64,000 nt of DNA, taken from Aphidius gifuensis (lineage: Eukaryota > Arthropoda > Insecta > Hymenoptera > Braconidae). A program made the position numbers and the translations under genes. The DNA lies in NCBI RefSeq assembly GCF_014905175.1, contig NC_057791.1:18728177-18792176 (forward strand), written 5' to 3'. This document shows positions 38,481 through 55,700 of this stretch, piece after piece. Below the pieces are notes generated by a model. That model did no database searches, had not been told where the DNA came from, and saw only the letters and a list, made by a program, of their open reading frames with translations. How positions within the stretch are numbered: position 1 is the first letter of the stretch; each line of letters opens with the position of its first letter.

Positions 38481-40904
38481 AATACAACAATATGGTGGAT
38501 AGTAAAAGTGTTATTGTTTTTTTTTTTATCTTATTCAGTGTCGTATATGAGGAATAAAATTTTGTGATCAATTAAAAAGATTACGTTTTATGGTAAATTG
38601 AAATTAAAAAAAAATTAATTATTTATAAAATATTTACAAGTTAATTTATCGAGGTTTATTTTAAAAACAACCAAGATATTTTTTCGCTGCAGTTAGTAAT
38701 TATATTTAAGGAAATCTATCAAAGTTATTTGTGAGAAAAGTCATTTAGATTGTAAAAATTAGTTCAACATATGTAGGAAAAATTAATACAAAAGTTTTAT
38801 TTAATTTTTGATTGCTTAATTGAATAAAGGTTTAGTATATGTTGACCTCATTTTTTCATGTTTTTTGAATTGTAGTTTATTTTTTATAAGGTCATGAAAA
38901 ACACAGGTGACAAGTATTGCCATATTCTCAGAGTTGCTAGCACGCTAAAGACAAAAATCGACACCTGTGTAATTAGCATTATTTATACAGTCGCTCCGAT
39001 GCTTTTCGCGTTGACGACAAGCCGGAACGATAAGAGAGTATACATATTTTATAGAAGATACATGTACACATGTTCACAAAGTTAGTTGTAATATTTTTTA
39101 TTATTTTTTTTATTCAAGATATTACATAAAAGTACACATTCAAACTAAAGAAACAATTTCAATACTAATCATATTCAAAAAGTCTGCAAGGTTAGGTGCA
39201 ATAATAGTAAAAAGAAAAATAAAAAAAAAAAAAAAACAATCAAGCTGATTTTGACACAAGCATTTAATTCTTCATTAATGGTAAAAAAAAAAATTAAAAA
39301 TAATTATTGTAATAAAGTAGTGGTGGGAATTGATGATGAACTAAATTTTGGAGTATTTTTTGAGCAAAATAAAGTATAAATTGAAAGTGGGGTGTGATAT
39401 CTTAAAAATGAAGACAAATGTTCGGCTAACTGTCACACCTTGGTATATGATAATCTTGTATCATGATCTTGTGAGGTTTCCCTTTGGCGGTAACCTTTGG
39501 AGTAAACGATAGGCACCGACGATGAGTGTGATCGTAATGGGAATATGTATACCCCGGGGAACCTGGTAGCAAAGAATGGACAACGGGCCACTTCATTACC
39601 TGGCAAGATAACAGAGTTGTCTTGCATAATGATGCATCTCTTCAAATCTTTTATTCATCTGCTTTTTTTTTTTTTTTCAAAATTGACTCTATTATTCATT
39701 TTTTCTTTTTTTTAAATATTATCTCAAATTTACAATTGAATAGCATATCATTTATAATCTCACTCCCGCACGATATTTAATTTTTCTTTTTTTTTTTTCA
39801 ACAAAAATTTGATTTTTGTGTAAATTGTAATTTTTATTTTTCCCTGTTAATGATTGTCCAAATATTTAATTTATAAAATAAAAGTACACTTCAAATATTA
39901 ATACAGAAAAAAAAAATTACTCTACTTATGTATAAATTAAATTTTTGTGTTAAAAAATATTTTACTTTTTTTAAAAATTACCTTTGTAAAAAAAATAATT
40001 ATTCTTCAGTGTAGACATATTTTATATCTCGAGCACATCGTATGCATGTTATACCGTAACACCGAAAAAAAAAATATATATATATTTTTTTTGTTGAGGA
40101 AATATGTGTTAAAAAAAAAAAAAAATACACAAAATATATTTATGTGTTTGCACTGAAATTTATTTAATATTTTTTTGATATAATTAATTTTTTTTTGCTG
40201 TTCGTGAATGAATTCATATGCTACAAATTTTGACGTCATGTTTCTTATAATCTTGATGCCATCAATAATAATTACCTCTTTCAACAGTACTATCAATAAA
40301 TTCATAAACTTTTTTGATGTCCACAAACATGAAATTTTTATTTTGACATAATTTGTCGCCAGAAAAAAAATAAAAAAAATAAATTTCGCTTATAATATCA
40401 ATATAATATTTATCCAAGAAGACAGTTGTTCAAAAATGACCTTCCATATAGCTACCAGTCTCACCAAAAATAAACAAGAAACAATAAAAACATAACTCAA
40501 ATTTTTTTTTATCACGTAAAAGCTCTTTTACATTTGAAAATCGAAATTAAAATTTTTTTAAAAATTACAGAATAATTAATTTATCGTATAAAAAACAAGG
40601 CAAAAAAATATCTTTTGATACTGTACTTTTATCTCTGTTAAATTTTATCTCAACTAATAAAAAAAATAAATAAAAAAACAACAACATATACTTAAAAGAT
40701 TTTTATCAAGATGATCTTGTTGAAGATAATAATAGAGACTGTATTAATATTTTTCGATTACTCCTAAAATTAATGGATTAATATTTAAATGAAATTAAAT
40801 TTATATTACATGCTGTATTATAATGCATCGAGAGATCATATTGCATAGCGATGGAAATATATCAAGATATATTTCTAACCTCCTGCGGGTTGTTTTAGAA
40901 CGCG

Positions 40905-40912
40905 ATAAATCA
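40905..40912 (-). promoter_or_regulatory. Exd-Hox composite site TGATTTAT
   Basis: ATAAATCA on the + strand reads TGATTTAT on the - strand, inside CGCGATAAATCACGACCGCG. It lies in a short GC-rich patch (40880-40930) that contrasts with its AT-rich surroundings. The match to the TGATTTAT class of Exd-Hox sites is exact; use in vivo is unknown. Confidence 0.35.
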
Positions 40913-43010
40913 CGACCGCGCCTCTTAAACTATATAAATGGATTCACCTTGTGAATTATACATACAGTCCATACACTTACATACACATAACGCGTGTGGC
41001 CATATAAACGATTTTTTTTAAACCGCATATAATATCGATATTGTCATAAATGAAAGCTTCCATGCGTTGACATGGTAACTGAGGAAGTAACTCCATTAAA
41101 TTTATATAATCATTTTAATAAAAAAATTTTTTACTCTTATATAATGTAAATTTAAATTTATAAATAATATTATTTTTTTTTTGTTTAAACGTTGACGATA
41201 AATAATATGACATAACGAAAATGAATTATCATAAATTTGCAGTGTGGAATAATATTTTATTTTATAAAAGTTGTTGATGATATTAATAAGGTGTTACTTT
41301 TGTTAGACTTCAGTTTGAAAATAAGACAGGCATAGTTGTGAATGTCTATTTTCAATTTTTATTAATAACGTTGGCTTATGTAGAATATTTATAATCAAGG
41401 CATTTTTGTCGACTGTGAATTTTTTTAATTAAGTTGAAAGGTTTATGTGAATGCAACAACGTCAACGAATGTCATACTCTTGTTCACATATATATATGAC
41501 ATCGCCCTTTTGCTCTCACATTTATTCAACAATCAATACAAAAGTCAACGATATTAATTTATATTTTCGACAATAAGTAATAGTTGTCACTAAAACAATA
41601 AATTTATCACGTGTTAATGCAAGTCTGACATTCGTCGGTGTTGATTTTGTTCACATAAACATTTCAACTTTGTCGGTTAAGTCAGAATTGATGAAAATAC
41701 TAGGCTAACGGATGCTACAAATGAACCGACATTTATCAATGATAAAATTTTAAAATAGAATTCATGATGGCTAACACCACTATTATTCAATCAATGAATA
41801 TAATATTCAAAAAAATATCCTATTATTATTCAAATTATTTTAGCACATGAAGATTGTTTGCCGTCGGAAAACGGCAAAGAACTACTGAACACTTTTATCC
41901 AGCTAAACTCATGATAAATACATTTAGAAATTCAAAACTAACATTCAATTTTATTTATAATTTTCATATTGCAATATCATATATTAATTATAATTATTAT
42001 TTCACAATATGTCTGACTGAATATAGTTCTATACTACTAGCAATTTTCACTCATTTAATATCGTATTGTAATTATTTATAATTTTCATACGTTTAAAAAC
42101 GATAAGTTTAATTGTAAATTATTCAATTAAAATTATTCATGACCTACTGAGTGTGAAGAAAAAAATTACATGATTTATTTGCAAATGTAAAAGTTTGTCT
42201 GCAGGTGAATTTTATTTAGAAACATGGATATTTATATCTCTGGTAGATATTTTATTTTGCAGTTGCGTTAAATCTTCTTCGTAAACTGGTTTTTTGAATC
42301 TATTATAATAATCGTGTATGAGTTTTACATGTTAGTGTTTGACAAACCCAAAGATTATTATGGATAAAATAATAATATATATTATATAACAATTTTCATC
42401 TCTTTAAATATATTTTTGTTTTTTTATTTTTTCACTATGTAAATATATATATTAAAGACAAGAAGGTCATCTCATTTTGACCTCAATTTTTCTGTTGCTA
42501 GTTTAAAAAGTAAACTTAAATAAATAAAATACCGAGACAAATACCCGTTGTATTATAAAAAAATATATTTAACAGTATATTAAAATACGTGTAGAAAGGA
42601 GAAATAATTTTTTTAAATGATGTAATGATTAGAATATTAATAATTCATGTTTATCGTTTGTTAGCAACAGGTAGTACAGCTAGTATTACTACTATTATAA
42701 GACTGTGGCATAGTTTGTATATGTATATAATCATTTGACAAACAAACAATGATATAATATTTACGATGCCATAGAAAATAAAGTGGTTGATTGTTTTAAA
42801 TAATGAGAATGTTACCAAAATATAAACATTGATTTTAATTTTTATGAATGTATATACTTCCTAACCTCCCACGCACCCTCCAGTCGTTACTGATTTTACT
42901 ACCGACTGAGCTTTTAATTTACTTTATGAGGTACTTTAGTTTATGACTTTTACGGTGTGTGAAAGAGCTGGCACGAGCTTACCAACCTATAACTGTTACA
43001 TTCAAGAGCC

Positions 43011-43021
43011 ATTTATGGCCC
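43011..43021 (+). promoter_or_regulatory. Second ATTTATGGCCC Hox-type site
   Basis: Identical 11-mer to 33868-33878, here within GAGCCATTTATGGCCCAATA. It lies in a unique, moderately GC-rich stretch (42860-43080) about 2.8 kb upstream of the Antp coding exon. Confidence 0.3.
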
Positions 43022-43319
43022 AATAAAATTTTTAGAGACACAGCTGGTGGTAAACTAATGTGCCGTTTATCTTAACTGGTCATCTGTTTTGTACTCAATC
43101 TTTTTCGTTACTTTTTTTTATCTCGTATTCTTGGCTTTTTTTTTATTTATGTTAAATCATTCAAAACAAAAAATAGCTTTTTATCGTGATCAATATATTA
43201 TTTTTTTATTCGATAATTTAACAAGTTTACTGAGTGTTAATAGATATTATTGTTTTTTATCTATTTTATTGCTGATAAATTGAAATTGTTTATTAAATAA
43301 AAGTGTAACACTAACAAAG

Positions 43320-43680
43320 CCATTATGATGATGTAGAGGCCATCATAGTTTTGTAACGTCATTGATCCATTTCCAGTGATGGCGTTATATGTCGCTCCAC
43401 CCTCCTTTCAATCACCTTGGCCCTGAACCCACCCAGCTGTCGAGCAACGCCCCAACTTTGTTGTTTTTTTTTTTCTTATTTTTTTTTTTTTCGACACGAT
43501 AGTGCTGTCTCATTTATTCACAAACTTTTCATCTTTCTTTATCTGTCTGTATCAGTCTATCACTCCCGCCATCTATTGGCTGGACATACATCTTAATTCT
43601 GGATATTCCCTTCAAATGGTTTATGACATACACGAATGAGGCCGCCACTCTTCCATCCATGGGTGAATCCATAATAAAAC
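43320..43680. promoter_or_regulatory. GC-richer island with CTCF-like site
   Basis: CCCGCCATCTATTGG (43565-43579) reads CCAATAGATGGCGGG on the - strand, matching 13 of 15 positions of the CTCF consensus CCASYAGRKGGCRSY. The island also has GTGATGGCGTTATATG and a C-rich run (CACCTTGGCCCTGAACCCAC). It lies about 2.2 kb upstream of the first coding exon. No open reading frame of note. Confidence 0.4.
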
Positions 43681-45243
43681 CAATCATCATAGTAACAATC
43701 ATAAATTTATTAAATATTTATTTCCAATTTTTTTTTTTTCACCCTGCTTTTTCTGGCTCTGTGGGTCTTTGGATACACCCGGAAAAAAAATATAAATAAA
43801 TACTGGAAATAACCATGTCTATGTAGACTCCTCCCTGAAAAAATAATTACAAGCTCATCCCTTACTTTTAATTAGAAAGCACTATTATTTAAATGAGAAA
43901 AAAAATTCACTGTAAAATTCATGCAAGCTGATATCAGCAGTTTTATTTATTTTTTATTATTTAAAAATAAAAAGCTTTACCTGAATTTTTTAAATTAACA
44001 ATTCATCTAATAATTTGCTCAATACACTGTCATTTTACTTTAAATTTTTTCAGATATTTTTTGTTATTATAATATATTGATAGACAAAAATTATTTGTTT
44101 ATTCATATCCATTATCAGTAGGGTAAAAAAAAAATCATACAAGTATTATCGTTTCTGGTAGATCGACTTTCCAATACGTTAAAAGGTTCATTTGCTTTAC
44201 AGAAGAGGGACGAGAAAAAAAAAAAGTACATAGAAAATATATATACACGTAAAGTCTAGAGTCAGTTGGGGGAGAGTTATATCCGTTTCATTGGTGGAAA
44301 AAAAAAAAGAATGAGATAGAATAGGGAGAATTTATACAAGGGTGGTGGTACATAGCACATAGTATCGGTGACCATTCATCAATCCGAGGAATCAATACAC
44401 TGAAATTAATGAAAGCGCCGCGTGAACAGCAAGCTAGCGGAAGGAATGTTAATCGCGATCGTCCCGCGTCTGACCCGTGTGCTATACGTTCACATGTACC
44501 ACATGAACTCCCAAGGGTTGCTTGCCATCATCCCCCTCCTCTGCTTGTATGATCCCGCGAGAGAAAGTGAAACAGAAAGACATGTAAATACCATTATAGC
44601 ACCCACAAATTTACCACACATGCATTTCATTTCGATTACAATATTCGCACTCATTCAATATCTTTTTTTTTTCTCTTGCATTTTTTATAAAGTGAACACA
44701 GGTGAAGCTTGCAGCTATCCCGAGATATATTACGATTAAAAAAAAGTAAATAATATCAAAATGTAATAAACTTATTTTTCAATTTCTTAATAGAAAGAAA
44801 AATAATAATAAATAAATTTTATGTCACTCGTAAATTATTTGCAATAGATAATCTACCATAAATAATTATTTTTTAAATTATTTATTATTTTTTTTATGAT
44901 GAATTTATTTTCAATATTAACTTGATGTGAAATGGTATTTACTAAAAAAAATAAATGAATGATTTCTTAATGACAGTCGGTAGAGTAGGCTGCGTCAACA
45001 AGTTTTTATACTTTTAAAACTTCTTGAACGATTTTTTTAAAAAAGAACAGATTCCAATGTATACCGATACATGGAGCTGTGAGTTTTAGTGATTACCGAC
45101 ATCGATCAAGATTTTGCAGAATTCTTTTACTACGCTAGCCTGCATTACCAAAGATCTTGGAAATAAATTGAAATAAATAATAAGAAAATTGATTAATATG
45201 TTGATGAAAAAAATCTAATTTTGAATATCTGTATTGTTTTCAG
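43681..45243. other. DNA just upstream of the leader exon, with island 44190-44740
   Basis: The island carries GAAAGCGCCGCGTGAACAGC, AATCGCGATCGTCCCGCGTC and CCATCATCCCCCTCCTC. A 105-codon + strand frame over it starts at GTG and is not recognised. Its closeness to the leader exon suggests an intronic enhancer or alternative start region. Confidence 0.35.
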
Positions 45244-45349
45244 GTGCGGCGTTGCATCGTCAGCGAGCTGGACGGGAAATCAAACAATATCATTGACGAT
45301 AGTGGTTTGTTGTAAATTTTAACATCATTATAGTACTTCATCTTAACAG
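45244..45349 (+). other. Probable noncoding 5' leader exon of Antp
   Basis: A strong acceptor (TGTATTGTTTTCAG|GTGCGG) and a strong donor (TTAACAG|GTGAGA) bound a 106-nt segment that is GC-richer than its surroundings (GCGGCGTTGCATCGTCAGCG). It contains no ATG, as expected of a leader exon, and sits about 460 bp before the start codon in the sense orientation. Drosophila Antp also has noncoding exons just upstream of its coding exon. The CAG|GT at the 3' end could also act as an acceptor. Not confirmed by transcript evidence. Confidence 0.5.
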
Positions 45350-45809
45350 GTGAGAAACATTAATGGAGTGATAAACCTGGTCGTATATAAAGCGTCAACG
45401 CTATTTTAAAACTAAAAGTTTTGTGTTTCAATTGTTTAAAGTGATCAGCCAGAGTGATAGTGAAATTTAGCGATATGTAGCAACGCATTCAATGTAGTGA
45501 TGTTGTGAAGGTGAATCTGAGTACAAAAAAAAAAAAAAAAGAAAAAAAAAATAATAAATCTCATTCTAATCTTATTAAAGTGTACGTACGTAATCAAATT
45601 TTGGATACAACAAATAATTAAGTTAGTTACAGTGTGAATAATAAGTGATTTTTATGTCAGTACAAAAGTGATTGTATTGTGTATTATAATAAATTTTTTT
45701 TTATTATAATTATAAATTATAAATTAAAAAAAAAAAAAAAGCTATATATATATATAAATAAATAAATAAAAGTGGGGAGCGTGAGATTACTGGTGATAGT
45801 TGTAATAGC
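45350..45809 (+). promoter_or_regulatory. Antp proximal leader region with minimal upstream ORFs
   Basis: The segment before the Antp ATG is GTG-rich in the style of insect 5' UTRs. It contains only tiny upstream ORFs: ATG-GAG-TGA (45363-45371), ATG-TAG (45475-45480), ATG-TAG (45492-45497), ATG-TTG-TGA (45500-45508) and a five-residue one (45654-45671). From 45672 to the start codon there is no ATG. Acceptor-like sites at 45614|45615 (TTAGTTACAG) and 45660|45661 (TTTTTATGTCAG) could begin the first coding exon and would remove most of these. Which part is in the mature leader is unresolved. Confidence 0.5.
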
Positions 45810-46599
45810 ATGAGTTCGTATTTTGCGAATTCGTACATTCCAGACCTGCGCAATGGCGGGGTGGATCATTCCCATCAACATCAGCAGCACTATGGTGCTG
45901 CGGTTCAGGTGCCTCAACAAGGCCAAAGTGTTCAACAACAGCCACAACAAGCAGCTGATCCATGTGATCCAAGCATGCTTCGACAAGGTGTACCAGCTCA
46001 TCATTATGGTGCAGCAGGTACACAACAAGGTATTCCATATCCAAGGTTTCCACCTTATGATAGAATGGATATACGAACAGCAGCATATTATCAACAACAA
46101 GATCATACAAGTATGGATGGTATGTCGGGGTATAGATCAGCATCACCTGGTACGGGGATGGCTCATATGGGCCATACACCAACACCAAATAGTCATCCAG
46201 CAACACCAATTGTCTATGCGAGTTGCAAGCTCCAGGCGGCGGCGGTGGATCATCAGGGTAGTGTACTTGATGGTCCAGATAGTCCACCTCTTGTTGATAA
46301 TCAAATGCATCATCAAATGCATACACAGCATCAACACATGCAAGCACAACAACCACATCAACAACAATCACAACATCAGCATATACAAACACAACAACAC
46401 ATGATGTATCAGCAGCAACCGCAACAGCCAAATAGTCAACCTCAACCTGGTGCAATGCTACCGCAGCAACAAGCACAAACGCAGCAGCATCAATCTGTTG
46501 TTGCATCACCTCTCAGTCAACAGCAACAGGGTGGACCCCAAGTTGCATCAAATGCCAATTTACCCAGTCCATTGTATCCCTGGATGAGGAGTCAATTTG
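45810..46599 (+). CDS. Antp: Antennapedia (Antp), first coding exon
   Basis: This exon encodes residues 1-263 and the first base of codon 264 of the Hox transcription factor Antennapedia, a nuclear DNA-binding protein that sets thoracic segment identity in insects. The start ATG is supported by the conserved N-terminus MSSYFANSY and by an in-frame TAA at 45759-45761. Family motifs follow in order: PYPRFPPYDRM (76-86), VYASCKLQAA (135-144), PPLVD (159-163) and the hexapeptide YPWM (256-259, bases 46575-46586), which binds the cofactor Extradenticle/Pbx. Residues 21-48 and 165-240 are Gln/His-rich, typical of Hox activation regions. The exon ends ...SQF plus one base at a strong donor (TTTG|GTAAGT). 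Reading through the donor would add only GKLIFI before a stop, so splicing is required. No frameshift is seen. The wording resembles hymenopteran Antp (from memory, not a search). Confidence 0.97.
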
Positions 46600-52344
<5,745 letters not shown>

Positions 52345-52790
52345 AATTTTCTTAACTAATTGAGATAAAAAATTAAAAAATCAACATAAAAGAGTTAATA
52401 TCATTTAAAGATATTATCATCTTTTAAAGTTTGCAATTAATGCAATCTTGTCCTCAAGCACTACCTCCAATTTTCCAATATACTCATCCTTATCCAACAT
52501 GATCATTAATAATTGAATTGATAATAATAGTTTTCCTTTTTTTTCCCTCCTTTCCTCCCTTTAAATAATTCCTTATCCTACGAGATTCCATGCGATATGA
52601 CTTCCAAATGACGATTGTCTTGTCGTGTTATAATCAAGTTGCTCGTACCAAAAATATGACAAAGATAAATAAAACAATAAAAAACAAAAAAAAATGATTA
52701 TTGAATCGTAATTGTGGACGTACTCAAGACAGTGATGGTGAACGAAATAAAAAAGAAATTGGATAAATCAGTGGAAAAAAAAATTTAAAA
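52345..52790 (+). other. Antp 3' UTR, beginning, with candidate poly(A) signals
   Basis: Noncoding sequence follows the TGA. Canonical AATAAA hexamers occur at 52668-52673, 52676-52681 and 52746-52751, so a short 3' UTR of about 350-450 nt is possible. Further AATAAA copies occur downstream (for example near 53420 and 53825), and a TGTATATA-rich stretch at about 53040-53105 resembles Pumilio-type sites, so a longer 3' UTR like that of Drosophila Antp is also possible. The true end cannot be fixed from sequence. Confidence 0.55.
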
Positions 52791-55700
52791 AAAAAAAAAT
52801 TTTAAACACGGGAATGCGCAATTCTAAAGAAACAAGAATAAATGAGATAATTATTAAGAGAATAAGGAAATAAAAAAAAATTAAAAAACAAAAAAATAAC
52901 AAAAAAAAATTGAAAATTAATTTAAAGAAAAATGCGATGTTAGAAAAAAACTGGATCACATGCTAATCAGAACCACGTTAACCTCTATTACGTTTAATCG
53001 AATGTAAATTACGAAAACTTAGCTATAAATTAAATATGTATGTATATACTGTCATGCATACGTATATATATATATAATATATATTTATTATGTATGTATA
53101 TATGTACAGACAGAGAGTAAGATAGAGTGAAAGATAGGGCAAGAGAGAAAATATATCTAATTTAAATATACAAAAAAATAAAAAAAAAAGAAAAAAAAGT
53201 AAATATGATGAAATTATATAATAGGTGTAATAATTTGATTATCCTGTGAATTTGTCTTATGAGTACGTGTGTGTTTATCAAGTAAAACAAAATAATTATA
53301 ATTATAATGAGAGGAAGAGAGAGAGAGAGAATGAGAGCGATTGTTGGGTATTGTATTTTTTTGTTTATTACCTTTCTCATAATGGCATTGATCATATTTA
53401 TCGAATTTTCTTTTAGCTATGAATAAATAGAAGAATATAATGATGATCGAGTTTTTAAGAAAATGTTTTGTTTATTTAAAATGAAGAAAAAAATATAATT
53501 GTATATTGTATAACATTGGTTGATAATTGGTGTCTTTTGGGGTGAATGAAAAAATGCAGTGTGGTTGAGTCGGGGTGGTGAGTTTGTATAAAAGACGAAC
53601 CAAAGACAAGTCGTTGACTTTTCTTTTGCTAGTCAACTGCAGCTTTTTATTCATGCCAAATTTATCATATTTATTCCAAGTTATACACTATATTTTTCCT
53701 GTAACCCACTGTGAATATACTGCACAAATTTTAATGAGTAAGGAGCCACAGTCCTGCATGATTCCTTAAACGTGTGTATATGTGAGTTTAAAAATTTTTT
53801 TTTTCATTATTTATTTTATTTTTAATAAATGCAATAAACAAATAATTTTACACGAGAATTTATAATCTTGTAGGATCGTTGGTACTTTAAATATTAAAAT
53901 TCGTGCTAATTGTTTTCTTTTTTTTTCTTGTTTTCTTTATTTTCCTAGTGGATTTATGGAAAATATATATACTTGAAAAAATTAAATGAGGATTCTGGAA
54001 TGCTCAACGAGGGTTAACATAAGATTCGTGCCAATGTGTTTATTAAATCATCAAATAAAATTCAATGAAGTAAAAAAATAAAGTGTATTGTCTGAAAAAA
54101 GTTGTACAAAAAAAATCCTAGTGAAGTTGTTTTTGTTTTTTAATTAATAAAGTGGTGATTTTAATAAAAGTGAAATATTATTTTAATGAATTAAATTAAC
54201 AAGAGGAGATTATGATGATATAAGTTTTGCCTGAGTGGGGGCATTTGACGAATCCATCAATAGACCCGATCAGCAAAGATACATTGTCAAACTATGAAAC
54301 ACATCTTCGTCGTTCTACATCGTACCAGGTCAGTCCTGTAACAAAAAAAAAAAAAGACAATTGTAAAAAAGCTAAATTTGATTTTTTTTTATTTGCTATT
54401 TAATGAGAATCAGATGGAGTTTTTTTTTTTTTTTTTATACAAAATTTTGAGAATACCACTGGTTGAAATAAATAATGTTTAAATTTTTTATCATTAGAAT
54501 GTTTTATAGTTTTTCGCGTGTCATTCTTAGAAGTAATATGAAATAAAAAATTTAAAGAACAAAAAAATTAATAAAAATTAATATAAGGTTATGATAACGA
54601 CAAAAAAATCAAGCCACCAACAAAATGCAATATGTATTTTTTTTATTTTAAATTATTTTGAGCAAATGTATTTGTAAAAATTAATGAAAATTTTTGAAAA
54701 AATATAAAATTAACTTCAGCTTTTTAAAATTATTATTTTAGCATGAAATATTGATTAGAAAATTTTTCAAAATTTAAATATTATTACTTTTTTAATTTTT
54801 CTATTAAATGTGTCGATAATTTTAAGAAATACATATTTGCAAAATTATAAAATTAAAATAAAAATAACACAATTGTAGGCTTGTTCAATTTAAAAATTTA
54901 TTTCGATAATTAATTGAATTATCATTTACTAAATAAAAAAAAAAGAAATTATAAGAAAAAAATGCCAGAATACGTAATTAAATTGAATTTAAAAAATTCA
55001 GAATTTATATTCTGTTTGGAAAAAAATTAAAAATTAATATACAAATTGACAAACAACCCAGTGACTTGAGCTGAATAGGAATCAATATTTAAACTGATAT
55101 ATGTGATCATGGTCCATGATGCCTAATTTCATTAAATATTTATTTAGAATTTTTTTTTTTTTATTGCGAGAAATGTACATATACTTGTAATCGCAGACAA
55201 AATTATATGATAACAATATTTTCAAATACCACTTCTTCCTCTTTTACTTGCTTTCTAATTTTCTATTAAGTAATTTATTTAAATTCAATTATTTATAAAT
55301 TCATTATCATTTATCATGCAATTTAAAAATTAAAAAAACCTGTCAACAAACTTCGAAAGTATCATTCAAATGATTTTTCATGTAATTTATTAACAAACTG
55401 ATGACTGCATAAATTTTACTCAAAAGAAAAGCCAATTGATTCAAATATTTTAATGATTTGCATACAATTAAATCAATACCATTTTTTTTTTATTCAAACA
55501 ATCATAAATAACAAAAAAAAAATATTAAAAAAAAGTAATAAATAAATGTTTTTATCACAATTTATAATCTTTTTAATTATTTAAATTTGCGTGCTGATGA
55601 TAATTGTCTAAAAGTGCAATAATACGATTGGCACATTTTTTATTTTCTTTCGTTTTTAAATAATAAATTTATATATGCATGTATGACTGCTACTAATTTT

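Larger units (their letters stand above)
38481..43319. other. AT-rich DNA upstream of Antp coding exon
   Basis: A unique patch at 39420-39640 (TTTGGCGGTAACCTTTGG, ACCCCGGGGAACCTGG) may be an enhancer. Others are at 38890-39060, 40880-41070, 41600-41900 and 42860-43080. TTTGTCTGCAG|GTGAAT (42204|42205) is a moderate acceptor-donor fusion. No coding frame is supported. Confidence 0.4.

Noticed and set aside
45717..46509. Long - strand open frames (up to 240 codons) and a +2 frame opposite the first Antp coding exon
   Set aside because: They are shadows of the CAA/CAG- and CAT-rich Antp frame; the sense frame has clear conserved Antp motifs.
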